Shown: positions 47,705 through 61,204, counted from the first letter of the stretch. The stretch: DNA of 64,000 bases from Isoetes taiwanensis (GCA_021234155.1 JAJEKV010000027.1:3966623-4030622), one strand, 5' to 3'. Numbers and translations are program-made. The notes: generated by a model not told the origin, from the sequence alone.

Positions 47705-49195
47705 ACTTTTTTGATCTATAAATCACAATACCAGTTTATTCATTTAGAAGCACGTTGGCCACCACACATGAAATGACTGCCACTTCTAAAAGCTCAAGGT
47801 CTGAATAGAATATTATAGGTTTCTCTAGCTGATATAGTGTTAGATAACCTTGACGAACATGAGTAGGGCATCCTAATGATGGCTTCCTATATTTTTGGGT
47901 CCGTGATTATCCTAAGATCAGTCTTCTTCCTCATAGAATCAGGCACAAGGTAGTTACCAGCCTTTTGAATAACACAGTCAGAAGGATACCCATAGAACTA
48001 AGCCAGCACTTACTATAATAATATGCCTGGACAAGGCATATTATTATCAAAAATTCCTTGGTGCATGGAGTGTTTTCTTCACTCCAGCTTGGTTAAGCAT
48101 GGGCAGTGAGTGAGTATGTGTTCTTTCATTATATGATTCTACTGTGACGTGTCTCTGGCTTCTAGGCATATATGGGCTTCCTAGCTCATCACCAAGGATG
48201 CTGGAACACAAGCATTTGACAGAACATCCCAGCAGCAACCACATAGCTTACACTCTATGACAGCCCTACGAAGTGGAAATTCCATCCTCAAGAAAATGAA
48301 CTTTGTGCCCCCATTGTAGGTTACTTCATGAAACCAGAAGGCAATAAGCCCCAGCCCAAATCGCAAAATCAGTTGTCATAGGTAGCCATGATCTTGGAGA
48401 TGAAGAGAGCCCATGAAGATGCAGCAATGGCAAAGTTGGATTTGATGCTGATAAAGTTAGACACAAGAACATCATTTCGGCGTAACTCGCTTGTTGGTAT
48501 TTTAAATTTCGTAAACCAGATCTTTTTTAAAAACCTAGAAGTGGGCTCGTTGAAATAAGGGAAAAACTACAATATACCCCTAACTTTTTGCAAAATTCAC
48601 AGTATACCCCTAACTTTCTAAAAATTCACAAAATGCCCCTAAAAAACCTATACATTAAGGGCGTATATCCAACTAGACAAATAATAATATCAACCTTTTT
48701 AATTTGGAAATTTCCGGCCTGGTGGAAAATCTTTTTGGAATTTTTCTTAAGTCAATTTCTTATGATTATTGGGGTTCTACCTGCCGGAAGTTTTTTCCGT
48801 TCTTCCAAAAATTGAGAATGTTTCTTAACATCCAAAAATTAGACAAAATCATTTATTTTTTGGTTCGAGATTGTTGGGTTTGGGCGGGTTGGGCATGCAT
48901 GCCACTAAGCTTGAAAGCATCCAGATATCATGGCCTTCAACCCGGAATGCATAGGTTCGGCTCCGGGAAGCAATTGCGGCCAGTCCCTGGCAACTATGAT
49001 TCCAAAAACTCCTGAGTTTTTTCTTTCCAAATCCGATGTTGGAGATGATGGGCTTCATCTGAATGAAGATGGCAGACATTTTCATTTTGGGCTTCTCCGC
49101 AATAGAGTTTTGTGTTTTGAGATATGCCATCATGTGGGTTCATTCTGCCTTTCGAGCCATCATTGCAATGAGTGTAACTGACCTACTTGCATGTC
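47705..49195. other. no recognised gene
   Basis: Contains a duplicated TATACCCCTAACTTT, CAAAATTCACA motif (48,574-48,640) seen in many plant repeats. A plus-strand frame at 48,930-49,181 has no known domain. Confidence 0.4.
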
Positions 49196-49200
49196 TTTCA

Positions 49201-50596
49201 GATGGTTCAAAAAGCTCTCATGTTCACTGCATTGCCTGAAGGAGAAAAACCTCCATTGCAAGTAAGTCAATATAGATACTAAGAATAATAGCAGCATTGA
49301 ATGAACTCAAAGTTCGATTAAGAGTTTTAAAATAAAGATGCAGAGAATTTGTAATACGTAGATGGCCACATAGAAAGCTCTTCCATTCATAGAATCTGAT
49401 ATTTGATTCTTTGTTTATTCTTTGCTGTATCGTCAATAGTTTGATATGAGTCTGACATGACGCATATGGTGTGTTTTTAGCTCTCTGTTAAACTCCAATT
49501 TGCAAAACTAATATCTGCGTACTCTTCCATATTGTTCATCATTTCAGACAACACAGACAGGCATATCACCTTATTTACACTGCTTACATAACTAATTCTT
49601 TCTATCAAATGTTTTCCTCACTGATCACTCTATATATTATGAGGCAAAAAACCTGATGTTTTCACTGATTCTTCATTGCATCTGTACAGGAATTAGCAAG
49701 ACTTTCAGACAGTGGAGGAGCTAGAAAAGAAAAACTACATGAAAGATCCAAAAGGTTCAGGCAAGCAATATTCAACGCAAGCTACAGTACAGATTCAGGT
49801 ACATCACATGACTTCGAGATCCCTAGATTTTACTTTCTACAAATAATTCTCTATCAAACATGTTAACAACATGTTTAGGTAGGTACGAGAATGACCCTAC
49901 AGCTCATGCTCAACGTCTTCACGATTATTTTCTCCTCTGGGTTCTCCTCCTTAACTAGAATGGAGTATGTTCTTCCCTTGCAATGTGTAGATTCTAGGAT
50001 TTTGCAGTCCCGTGTGCAAATCGTGATCCTTCTTTTCCACTTTCAAGAGCTTAAATTCTAAAAGGAGCCATATATCATCCAGATTAATCAGGTGAAAAAG
50101 ACAACCATGATCACTTTGCTGCAGGATCTTTAGTTTGGAAGTCTAATACTGGTCTCTCAAGTAACGGTTTGTGCCAGTTTCTTCTTTTGACAGAAATCGG
50201 TATAGAGTCTTTGGGATCAGAAATTTCGGGGAGGGAAAAGCATGTCGAAAGTCGGGTTCTATGATATATCACAAGACAAAAGCTTACAAGATAGACTTTC
50301 GGCGCCGAGGAAATCGACTCTTGGACCTGCAGGTCCAAGATGATGCTGATAAGTCATTTCTTCAGATTGGCGCGATCGGTTCAGATGATCAGGCTACCGC
50401 CTCCAGCTTCATGCAGTATTCACTTTTGGTGTTCAACAACATATTTTCCAAGGGTGGGGAAAAGAAAACATCCGTGCAGGTTATTCTTGAGAAAGCAAAG
50501 TTAGAAACTAGAGACTTTTTACATTCCATACGCCTACGGATTGGTGGAAAGCCCGATGGCTCTGCAATGATATTAGTAAGTGATGGTACAAGCTAG
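49201..50596 (+). other. series of exon-like segments, gene unrecognised
   Basis: Three segments have plausible splice edges: 49,203-49,260 (MVQKALMFTALPEGEKPPLQ, donor GTAAGT); 49,691-49,798 (ELARLSDSGGARKEKLHERS, KRFRQAIFNASYSTDS, acceptor TACAG, donor GTACAT); and 50,126-50,165 (SLVWKSNTGLSSN). A longer frame at 50,171-50,596 reads RVFGIRNFGEGKACRKS, KAYKIDFRRRGNRLLDLQVQ and SFMQYSLLVFNNIFSKGGEK. The pieces look like a gene with conserved exons, but I cannot place the family or prove a continuous frame. Confidence 0.35.
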
Positions 50597-51127
50597 GCTG
50601 TCTCTGTGCATAATTCACAGTTGTGGTTCTTATTGATTCTCCTTTTGCAGCAAGGGCTTGGATTTCTCCTTGGGCGGTTCTTGAGCAAGACTCTGTCATG
50701 CCTATAAATCCAACCGGATTGTCTATCCGTGAATGCAGTCTCAAATGGCATGTTATTTTCCGGTATCTTCGCTGGGCGAAGTTTGTAGCAGAGGTGTGAT
50801 GTTTGAATGGTTTTCGGCAGTTTAAACTTGGTGAAGATTATGTCTGTGCATATTACAAATCCACGCTTAAAGATAACTTTCATATTTTGCTTCACATCTT
50901 GCTGCGAATGTGAGGTATATGAAAATATATTAGCCCTGGACTCCAATATTTTTCTTTAAATTTTATTATTCTCTTCTACTCTCTTGGAGCAACATATATC
51001 AGAAGATTTTTTTCCTTCAAGGTTGTACTTATGTTAACTTTGTGGAATTTGTCAGGGAGATAATTGACTGAGCCACATGAGCAACTGCAATATATAATGC
51101 AACTCTGCCTTCAGGTACAAAATCAGA

Positions 51128-51430
51128 ATGGTAACATGTATTTGGGGCATTCCGGGGTGCTTATGTTGTGCTGGAATATGCAGTGATGGATCAAATGTAT
51201 GCTTCAAGTTTGACAGAGCAAAGATAAACAGGTTAAATTCTATTGGGGGTTCCAACTACACTTCATTCCAGATTGTCTCTGCTCATATGTGGCGGAAGAT
51301 TTGTGAGGCAAGATGCATGCACCCAGATAGAATCGCATCACTTGCCATGTTGATCAACTGCAGAGGCTCCTTCCTTTCATTGTCAATCACCGAAGATTTT
51401 AGAAAGGTATTAATTTCTAGACGAGTTTTT
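51128..51430 (+). pseudogene. BAHD acyltransferase fragment (HCT-like)
   Basis: Reads VCFKFDRAKINRLNSIG, TSFQIVSAHMWRKICEARCM and DRIASLAMLINCRGS, matching the middle of BAHD enzymes (F-x-L-T-R-E-Q-L...Y-x-S-x-E-x-L-x-A-H-x-W-R...D-x-R-x-R). These transfer acyl-CoA groups to phenolics and other acceptors. Neither the HxxxD nor the DFGWG motif is present: only about 75 residues of the usual 430-450 survive, and the sequence after NCRGS is unrelated. Confidence 0.68.
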
Positions 51431-51469
51431 CCCTGTAACGATCTATTTTTGAAAATCTTTTGGTGAAGA

Positions 51470-52890
51470 GCGAGCAAGGAAGACACCTGTTTCTTGGCCT
51501 ACAAGGACGTGAATCGCTGCCATATCTAATGCTTATGTTGGCGGTAGGGAGGTATTAAGAGCATAAGAACGTGATAAAATCAACACCAGCTGGTTGTTTA
51601 TTTACAACCATTTTGTTTTTTCTCAGTATCTGAAAGATGTTTTATGTTTGCATAAATATTAGAATGTAACAGGTTGTTTGTAATTGTTCTGGTCAAAGCT
51701 TTTTCTTATAAGTAGTCTACTGTTAGAAGCCTCATATTAGAAACCTCATATGTTGTATTAGAAAGATGTCATGCTAGGGTGTTTCTCATGCTAGGATGGT
51801 ACCTTGCGGTTTAGAGCAGAGAAAGCAGTTTTATGGATGCCAGATAAGCTGATGCCTATTGTTGCGTCATGCATCAAGTATTGCAGCATTCAACAGGGTT
51901 TTTTGCACCATCTACATCAGGCTTGCTTGCGTTTTGGAGATATATTTCATGTTTATGCAGTTATAATTTGGATGCTATTTGTCTTCATAGTTGATTACAA
52001 ATTTGTTCTTCTATTTTTGCATTCTCTATTCTACTCTTTTCTTTTTACCCAAAAAGGTTTTGCATATGGCAAGATGTAAAACCATATGTTTTATTTGATG
52101 GAATCTGCAAATGGCAGCATTCATATATGGCAGCATCCATTTGCATATTTTATACATATTTTTCTAATGATAATATTCTATTTTTTGTGCAGTACAATGT
52201 TTAAAGGATGGCTATGGCCATTTTTTAGTTAGCATTTCTTATGTTGAAATGCAGCATATAGTATGTGGTCACGAATTTGAGTGAGGCAGGTGATTTAGAG
52301 CAGATACCATACATGCTATTGTTCCTGTGTTTAGATTTATTATTAGTTAATGATTGTTACTTTTGATGTTTCAGTTCTGGCCATATTCATGTGCTACCAC
52401 CAAATAGCATTTGTCCAGAAGCAGATTCGAAATGTGATTTACGGTGCAGGCTTATGGAGGTTGGAGGCTTATGAGGACCCCTTTCCAGTTCCCTCATTTG
52501 CATTCTTATGATTTTCTATCTAGCTATCTGCAGCACCAAATAGTGTATATCGATCAAAGATTAATTTGTCAACCAGAATTTGGAGGCCACCAATCGGTCA
52601 TCTACAACAACAGATTAATTGCTCTGTTTGATTGAAGCAATAGAGCAACAAAAGAACTCCAGGTTTGTTCTTTCACTTTCTTGGCCTACTTTTTTCATTC
52701 CATTTAGCTATTTCTTAAAGATACATAATAGGTTAGTGTCGTGTAGCTATGAAGAAAGATTGTGAGCAAAATGTACAGTACAAATCATTACAGACCAAAG
52801 CTAGGTGAGCCTAAGATAATGGTCCTGAATATTTTACATGTTCATCTCCAGTATGTTGAAATCATATTCATTTGTGTCCACAAATGATAT
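51470..52890. other. no recognised gene
   Basis: AT-rich. A 63-codon frame at 52,444-52,635 (SYLQHQIVYIDQRLICQPEF) is unassigned. Short repetitions of TGTTAGAAGCCTCATA (51,720-51,755) and CAAATGGCAGCAT-like units (52,105-52,140) are present. Confidence 0.4.
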
Positions 52891-52900
52891 CGTATTGCAA

Positions 52901-53560
52901 CAACCTTTTGCTAACCTTTTAATATTTTTTATTAGGTTTGGAAGCACTGCGCATGTGAAATCAGTGTGAAATCAGTTCTGTGACCATGTCACTAAAAGTC
53001 TCTCTAGCAAAATGGTTGGGTTTCTTCTTACTATGGCAAAATGGTTACGCTGCTTCTTATTATCTGCCAAGACTTGGTCAGTCAAGGAACAACTTTTCTG
53101 TACATGTAGGTAACATTTTGATGACATGTATTAAGTTTACAAGAGTAGAAATTGGTTCACCTATGATTTGGGCTCTGCATACCATTTTGAAAGCTGCCAA
53201 TGGGATATGTTAAGGCCATGGGAATACCAGCTGCATGCTAGGATGCAGCAACCTTTTGCTAACCTTTTAATATTTTTTATTAGGTTTGGACTGCGCATGT
53301 GAAATAAGTTATGTGACCATGTCGGTACAAGTCTCTCTAAAAAAATCGTTGGGTTTCTTCCTACTATGGCAAAATGGTTGCGCTGCTTCTTACTATCTGC
53401 CAAGACTTGGCCAGTCAAGGAACAACGTCAAGGAACAACTTTTTTGTACATGTAGGTAACATTTTGATGACATGTATTAAGTCTACAAGAGTAGAAATTG
53501 GTTCACCTATGAGTTGGGCTCTGCATACCATTTGAGAGCTGCCAATGGGATATGTTAAGG
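52901..53560 (+). repeat. tandem duplication, offset 348 bp
   Basis: Two copies of a block beginning CAACCTTTTGCTAACCTTTT, with GTCTCTCTARMAAAATSGTT, GGGTTTCTTC, CTGCCAAGACTTGG and TGGGATATGTTAAGGCCATG. The second carries an extra CAAGGAACAACGT repetition (53,416-53,435). Frames crossing it are not family-like. Confidence 0.8.
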
Positions 53561-53569
53561 CCATGTATA

Positions 53570-56100
53570 TGGAAAGTACTGCAAGTTCCTTTTTATCCCC
53601 AATTCTTTGTAAAGTAAAGCTAAAATAGCACATCAAATGTGAATGCAGGATACAACATATGTTCAAACTCAATTCTTTATAGCATACTTATGCCTGTTGG
53701 CATGGTGCTGCTATTATGTAAGCTTTTTGTTTTCCACTTAAATGACAACCTGTTTCCTTCATAAGAACATTCCTTTCCTGTTCACTGATGACAATGACAT
53801 GTGTGCCTATCATAAAAGTCATTGGAGAAGTTTCAAACAATGAAATATACCGCCAGTCATCTCAAGCTTCATCAGTCTATTCAAGATATATTTTGGTCAC
53901 ATTGTAGAGTTGCACCATTGGCTATAAATGGACTAGAGATGCATGACTCAAAGTAAAGAGTACATTAATATTTTTAACACTGCTAAAATGGCTTAGTAAA
54001 AAAAAGGCTTAGTCAAAACTACAGTGTAATTGTCACCTCTCTTTTAGTTCATTGTGCAATTCATATATATTGACCATTTGGAATACACTTCATGTTTTTA
54101 ATGCTTTGCTAATGATAATTTTATAGCAAATCCCCTTGAGATGGTCCACTACAAGTAATAATGCATAATCATGAAGTTTCATATTATGCTTATGTGGAAA
54201 CCTCCTCAAATTAGTATGTTAGTTTTGCAAAAACCTTGCTGAAGCATCGCCAAGATTTGAAAATGTTGTGTTTCTATGTTAAAAGGCATAGAATGTGCAT
54301 ATAAATGAGAACATCACAATAATTGGTGGTTATGCTCTATGGTGGTTATGCTCTATGATAAAATATCCTCAATTAGAGCCATGCTGAAGCATTGCCAAGA
54401 TTTATAAAAAAAGGGAATACCAATGGCCTACAACCTTATGGTCCCTTTAACTTTTTGTTTACCACGTGTTTCACTGTAAAGGCATAGATGCATTTTCAAA
54501 TGCTGGTGGGTCAAATCAAAATTTAATATAAGAATTTTGCTCCTTAAAAGGGTTCATTTCTTAGTTGCATTCTAAAAGCAATGAGAAATGGTTGTTTATC
54601 TTTTTCTTCGCATACAAATGCTCCACTCAACAAATGACTTTCACATGTTACATTAACTACTTTCCTTATCAAGCAGAAACATCATTCATCAGACAATCCC
54701 AAGTACATAAAATTTAACCTCCGTATATTTTGACACTTACTTTCCAAATCTTGCTTCAAGTTGTTACTAAAGCGGCAACGCCGGGCATTCATAACTAGTC
54801 TTTATTAATTTTAAAATTTAAGCTCGACAAAAAGCCTAGTAACGTTGGGCACGTTTTCTAGTTATATATACATTATGTGTAAATGACCATTATGCATTGC
54901 ACATGTAAATCTTAGGTTTCCTACATATGTTATACATTGTGTATTCTATTTTTAGGGCATGCATCTCAAGGGTGTAAATTTGGTGTCAGTGGCATATCCC
55001 AGGGTGATGCCAGGATTTATATAGCATTGTGGCCAATACTTTCAACATTTTAAAAAACCCTTCTAGCCAACCCACACAAAATTTATCAGTTATCAGAAAT
55101 CCGCCAAGCAGCGCTAAATCAAAGAACTTGATTATGAAATGAAAAGGCCTACGCCGATCTTTGAGAACTTTGATCTTGTCTTCCGAGTATATGGCCGTGG
55201 TTTGAGACCGTGGCAGTTTCTTGCTCATTCAAGATGAAGCTTGATCACAAACCTCAAAATGAGCTCTCTCAAAGGGAATTCTAAAACCCACCCAAAAAAA
55301 ATGTTTTATGGAGAAAGGCAAGATCAAGTTTGGTCAAAGTTGATGTTACGGGAAAACGAAAGCTCTCTGGCTCTGAGCGTGCTTTCAAACGTTTTAAACC
55401 CAGAGCAAAATTTACAAGAGACGTTAGTACCAGACCAGCGACCAGTCTCACTTGAATCTGACTCCAAGATCAGGAACAAATAAGGATGACACTGCTGTTA
55501 TATTATTAGTGCGTATGCTCGAATGCCCATTATGATATATTAGTAAATGCATATATGCTAGAGTGGAACTATTAGTTTATCTTTGTCGTGTTTACACGGC
55601 TCTCAGATAAGACATTCCCTGGTCCAATGGACAACCGTATAAACTATTGCATCAGTGGAACTGTTAGCTTATTTTTGTCGTGTTCACACGGTTCCCAGAT
55701 AGGAAATATATTCCCTGGTCCAATGGGGCAACTGTATAAACTATACATGTAAGACATCCTTAAATCTCCTTAGTCACAGGATATTTCTCTTAACCACCTT
55801 GAAATTTAAGGGCTCCTCCAGCAACATAATTTTATGGGCAAACTTTGTCTTTCTGATACATATGCTATAAACAATATTGGTGTTAAAAGTTGTACAACAT
55901 GGACTTCAGTTCTTCCATTTCATCAATGATCTAAAGGATTCAAGCCCAATGCAGAAATATACAAATGCCAACTATACATCATGGAATTGTTAAGAAACAA
56001 CAGATGGTCAACAGTTGCTGCACAGAGTAAATATCATCTTTAAGCTCCCTGGTTTACAAAATCTAAGAATTGCAATGTACAATTTGTCAGTGGAAAACAT
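53570..56100. other. no recognised gene
   Basis: AT-rich downstream region of CAMTA. A minus-strand frame at 54,986-55,228 and a plus-strand frame at 55,241-55,483 show no known domain. AGCCATGCTGAAGCATTGCC-like duplication near 54,240 and 54,380. Confidence 0.4.
55562..55742 (+). repeat. direct duplication, offset 92 bp
   Basis: AGTGGAACTRTTAGYTTATY, TTTGTCGTGTTYACACGG, CCAATGG and TATAAACTAT occur twice. Confidence 0.75.
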
Positions 56101-56111
56101 GACATGGTCCA

Positions 56112-59100
56112 TCATTCGACCTTCCAGTTGAGATTCCACTAAAACAAAACAAACCATCGTCAGCTCAACTCAAAAAAGTAAACTAAAGTCGACGAGTCTT
56201 ACTTGAATTATACAATCTTTCAAATTATAGTGCACCATCTTGTCCTCCCATCCGTGACTTTAGTTGACGTTCAATCTGGCATCATGAGATTAAAAATATA
56301 CTCTTTTAAGCAACAGGTGGGGATCTGAATTACGAACCCAAATCATTAATATATCTGGAATTAAGAACTCACCAAGGGAAAGTCTTCACGAAGTCTGCGA
56401 TATTGAGCACGTGCTACATCTGATCGTGCCATGGAGTGTACGCGAGTGACAGCCTTCTCAAATGCCGCCTCCTTTTGCTTTCTTCCTTCCTTCAAAAAGT
56501 CATCATCATCACTGTTGACGACTTCCTCTGTCGTTTCCATGGCCGAGTTTTGTAAATGGAAACCACGCAAGCCCACACGCTTACGTCTCCACCGCAACAC
56601 AGCTTTCTCTAAGATTCCAACTGACCACAGAATTTTCCTGTATTTCTTACGGACTTGATGTCCCCTTACATGTGCCTATGAAAGACAATAATTGTCAGCC
56701 TACAGGCACAATCAACATCGAAAGCCACAAATGCCAAGACATTCTTACCTGGATTCTAACCACATGCTTACGTAGCTTGAGAAATTCTTTCCTCCTCACC
56801 CAACCACGAAATTTCCGCTGGATTTGAACAGCTGCTAAATGCAGTTTCTGACGATGCCCTCTGTAAGCCTTCTGAATCTTATTGGCCGCATTAATAGCCT
56901 GCATTTCTTCATACAACAAACCTAAATCTAGTTCTTCTGGTATCAAGTTTTTCTCCCGAAATGACACCTGCCGAAAAGCTGCATGTATCAGTGCAGCTGC
57001 TTGAGTCGCATTTCGGACAGCCGATAAAGACCTCTGCAATGCAAGCTGCTCTTCTGTTCCCCAAACAGCAACATTGTTTCTGATTGCATTCATAGCATGA
57101 TCTGCTTGCATTGCGGCAGATATAGTACTTAGTTCGTTTACATTCCCTTCACGAATAGTCAAAGCTGATAAATGAGCAGCGAGTGCCTTTTCTGCCAAAA
57201 ATCCAGAAATGCCTTTGTGGCCACTCTGGGAAGCTAGATCTGCTGGAGTCTGACCACTGGGATACTTGGGTGTGGGATCTGTCACAAGTCCAGCACCAGC
57301 ACCTGCTGCCAGTAGTGCTAATATAGTTTTCTCCCTGTTTGTAAAGACATGTAAATATAGACGCTGCAAAGATATTACAAACACAATGCGTAAGAGCAGA
57401 AGGCAAGAATTCTATGCATACCTTCCAAATGCTGCAGCCCAATGTAATGCAGTCCAACCATGGCTGTCACGAAAGTTGACAACAAGGCCAGATTTTAAAA
57501 TCGAGGGAATTGCCCAGTCATAGCCAACAGCAGCAACCATGTGCAGAATTCCTTGCCCATTTTCATTGAGAATCGAAATAGCTTGTCCATCTTTTCCCAT
57601 TAGCCAATTTTTCAATTTGTCTTTCAAGAAAACTTGGAGCAGTTTCTCCTTCATTTCAATAGGTTGAATGCGGTGGTTTTCGACAAGAGATTTCAATCCT
57701 ATAAGTTCTTCATTGCTGATGCTAGAGGAGTATGTTCTACTACCTGAGACATCACCATTGCCTAAAAGCATCTGTGTAAGACTTATTTGTACTAAGAGTT
57801 CTTGCTCACTTTGTGATGTTCCGTTCTCCAAATTTCTTAGATCAGAGGTTTCTGGTTTAAGACGATACTCAAATTCTCTTACTTCACTGCAAGCCAGTCT
57901 ATTTGAACAAGTCACGTAAAAAGGCACTCTTCCAGGTGCATGAGGGGGAGCTTTACAGCGAAGGACATTGTCATTCACAAGCTCAGCTGGCACTTCCACC
58001 TCCCCAAACATGCAACACCAACTAAAATCTGAAGGGCTTCTCACAGTGTCAAGGAATTTCCCTGTTACCAGAACCTAAGCATGCCAAATCAAGGTTACTT
58101 CATATGAGCAAGTGAGCACTTTTTTAAAACACAAGTAGAGCAAGCATTTCAAGAAAATTATTTCAACACAAACTTTCCTTCACGCACCCATACATTAGCT
58201 TACAGGAACAAGCATACAATAAACATTTCAATAATAAAAACTTATATCAACTTACTTTAACCTCACTAGAAGAAAAGCCCCAGTCTGGAGAGAAGTCTGA
58301 AATAGTGAAGCGTTGCACTTGTGATATTGATGTGTTCAAGCCCATCTCTAGCTGCAATTGGCTGGATATTTCCTCCACTGCTCCTTCATCTTCCAAGGAT
58401 GTCATCCAAAGGGATCCAGAATCAGCCTGTCTTGAGATTGGCTCATCATTCCCAATTTCATTCATAAACCACTGATTGAAACTATCTACTTTCTTGAAGC
58501 TCATATTTGACTTAAAATCCTTCAAAGGCTCCTCATGATCCGTTACGTTCAGATCTTTGGCATGCTGCTGTTCAGTATGTATTATTTTCTTTCCTTGCCA
58601 CACCATCTGTTGACCCATCTCAAGTTTGTTTTGATCTTTTGGCTGCTGCAATGAGTAATTCCAGCCATTTAAACCAGAAGGATATAGTTGCTCATTTCCA
58701 TTCTGCATTGGCTGCTTTGAAAATGACATCCAACCTTGTTGACTGGACATCTCTTGAGTTCCCATCTGCAAGCATAATAATGATTAAACTGATGGGTGTG
58801 TCGAAATAAAGACACAGAACGAAGAGGTTAAGTGATAAAAAAGTGAATACAAGTAAATTGCTCAGAACATTCAAATAAATTGCCAGTCTGAATCGCACAT
58901 AGAAAACTGGTGAATAATAGTTTTATCACAAGAACATTCAAGTAGATTGCCAGTCTAAATCGCACACAGAAAAATAGTGAATAATAGTTTTCTCACAACT
59001 CATAGATCTCTCATACCTTTTGGGAGGGCCGTTGGATATCTATTTGTTGTGTTTGTGAAGTTTGTTGTGGAGTCCAACGACGATGAGCCTGAAAGAGAAA

Positions 59101-61198
59101 ATAAGTTGGCTTAGCCAAAGAGCTTTAGCACGTTCCTTTTTGTGATAATCTGAAACAAATATTACTTCGGCAGCAGCTTTCAGTGCATTTTCTTCTGTAG
59201 CATCTCGCAAATACTTTTCAAGAACAGTTTGAGGTTCTCGACCAAGTCCTCGTGGGGACAGGGCATCAATTAAACCCTTGGGGGACATTGAGGTCGTTGC
59301 ATTGATATCATTCACATTCATTGGGCTCCAAGCTTCCTCTTGTTTGATTTGAATAGATCTCAATATTTCCTGACTTGTTGATGGAGTGGTACATTGCTGC
59401 AGTATCTCTTCCCAGCTTGAATAATTTATTTCTTCTTTAGGAACAACTTTATTTGGCCCAGTAGACCCTAATAATTGGTTCCAGCCAGATAAATCCAGAG
59501 TAACAGCAGAAGAGATTGGCTTAGGACCGAGAAGATCTGTGCCAAAAGAGTTGCTGTTAGATAATACTTACTAAAGACCCACAAACCTTGAAAACTCTAC
59601 TTTATGAAGCATATAACCAAGATAGTGATGAATGAGATTGACAATAATACCACGGGTTTAGAGCAAAATAGGGCAATATGTAAAAATAACAGCCTCACCT
59701 GGATTTTTTAGCAAATCTGCAAGGTCCATTTCACTTGAAGACACTGTTTGATGTGGTTCTCTATTCGAAAGGAGCTGGCTAGACTGAACATTGAGCGGCA
59801 GTTGCTGATTTGAATAGGACATGGATGTCAGTAGAGAAGACCAGTCCGTTGAGATGTCCTTATAATCGACCCCTTGCTCCACTAAAGGTCCATTTTCATG
59901 CTCTAAATCATAAATTTCCCCATCTGAATCCACGTCCTCTACCTCTGAAGACATTGTAGAGCCGGTAACATCAGATGACATAGGACCATTTACTTCAAGT
60001 TCAGAAGCCGTCGGTGAGGGATATGCAGCATTTGGCTGTGAGATAGAGTTTGCAACAAGAGCTTCCTGTCTTGTGGCTCCATCAGTAGAATGGTCCCGGG
60101 ATGGACGAAATCTGTTAGCCTGAACCATATATTATATTAGCAAAAACAACTATATTATAAATTGCTGAGGCATCACACATCATAGATTATCTTACCTGAG
60201 ATACTTCAAGGTAATGAACAAGAACAATGTGTTCATATGCCCTGTAAGCAAAATAGAATAAGATTGTGGAGGTGTAGCAACCAGAATTTCAAGCATTTGA
60301 GCCTCTTACCCTTCAAGCATCCAATAGCTTCGTCTCTGAAAGTTTGGATTTTCTTCTCCGTGGGCATAATAACAGTGCAGCACGTCAACACATCCCGCCT
60401 GCAAAGACACCTCTATTAATCACCACCCTATGACACAGTTGTTTATGGAGGCATTTATCCTAAATATTAGCATTTTGTCTTAGGAAAATGGAAAAGGTTG
60501 AGCGAGGTAGTTTGCTAAACGTTTTGCAACCATTTCCTTTGCATGCATTACCAAAAATTCCAGTCCTATCTTACTTGCAGTTCTGAACTTTATATACCAC
60601 CTATCACGCTGAAAGCCCATTGAAATAGACAGGGAAAACAAGTGTGACTGCTACCTTCAGGCGCTCATGGGCCTCTCGGACGGTCTTCCCATCCTTTTTC
60701 TTCCGCCAATTGTGTCCATCCTTTCGAAAATAGCGCAAAGCTTTCCTGTCAAAAAGAAATAGCGAACCACCTGACATAAAAGTCATATTAGTGTTGTTTG
60801 AAACAAACTAAAACAAGGGGTAAGCAGAAACAAGTGCTTGCTCTACTTGATTAAGCATCAAAATCAACAAAATTCTCTTGGAAAATTCTGACACCTTTAT
60901 AGAAGAGTAGACAATTTTGGTATCTCATTTTACCTAACCTTACACAAAAATGAAATACGATAAACAGGGCGACTCTGACGTTGCTTATATTTCCTTCTTC
61001 TAGGTAACAATTAAATATTTTGAAATGAACTACATAAATCTACAACTTTATTCACATACCTGGTGGTCTATTTGGTGGAACAGGGTTAAGCTTGAAGTTA
61101 TATGCCTGGTAATTCCTCAATATTTCACATACTTCAAGGGGCTTCAGCCACCGAGTCTGGGCCTCTTGTATGATTTGACGGATATCAGGCTCTGCCAT
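56112..61198 (-). CDS. CAMTA: calmodulin-binding transcription activator (CAMTA), 12 exons
   Basis: Minus-strand exons 61,198-61,060; 60,770-60,655; 60,398-60,310; 60,241-60,196; 60,119-59,699; 59,536-59,166; 59,088-59,017; 58,765-58,256; 58,074-57,422; 57,334-56,749; 56,675-56,373; 56,138-56,112. All are GT-AG and sum to 3,333 nt, one frame of 1,110 residues plus TGA. CG-1 DNA-binding domain (residues 1 to about 130): IIQEAQTRWLKPLEVCEILR, KDGHNWRKKKDGKTVREAHE, RRSYWMLEG. TIG/IPT immunoglobulin-like domain (about 589-680): FSWCCMFGEVEVP, VTCSNRLACSEVREFEY. Ankyrin repeats (about 740-840): SHGWTALHWAAAFGR, PSGQTPADLA. IQ motifs (about 950-1,025): KIQKAYRGHRQKL, VQIQRKFRGWVRRKEF. CAMTAs bind CGCG-type boxes in the nucleus and couple Ca2+/calmodulin to stress, cold and defence genes. 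The start MAEPDIRQI matches the family N-terminus. No damage seen. Confidence 0.95.
58865..58995 (-). repeat. tandem duplication in a CAMTA intron, offset 67 bp
   Basis: GAACATTCAARTARATTGCC, AGTCTRAATCGCACAYAGAA and GTGAATAATAGTTTT occur twice within the 251-bp intron between exons 7 and 8. No coding effect. Confidence 0.75.
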
Positions 61199-61204
61199 AG
61201 GATC

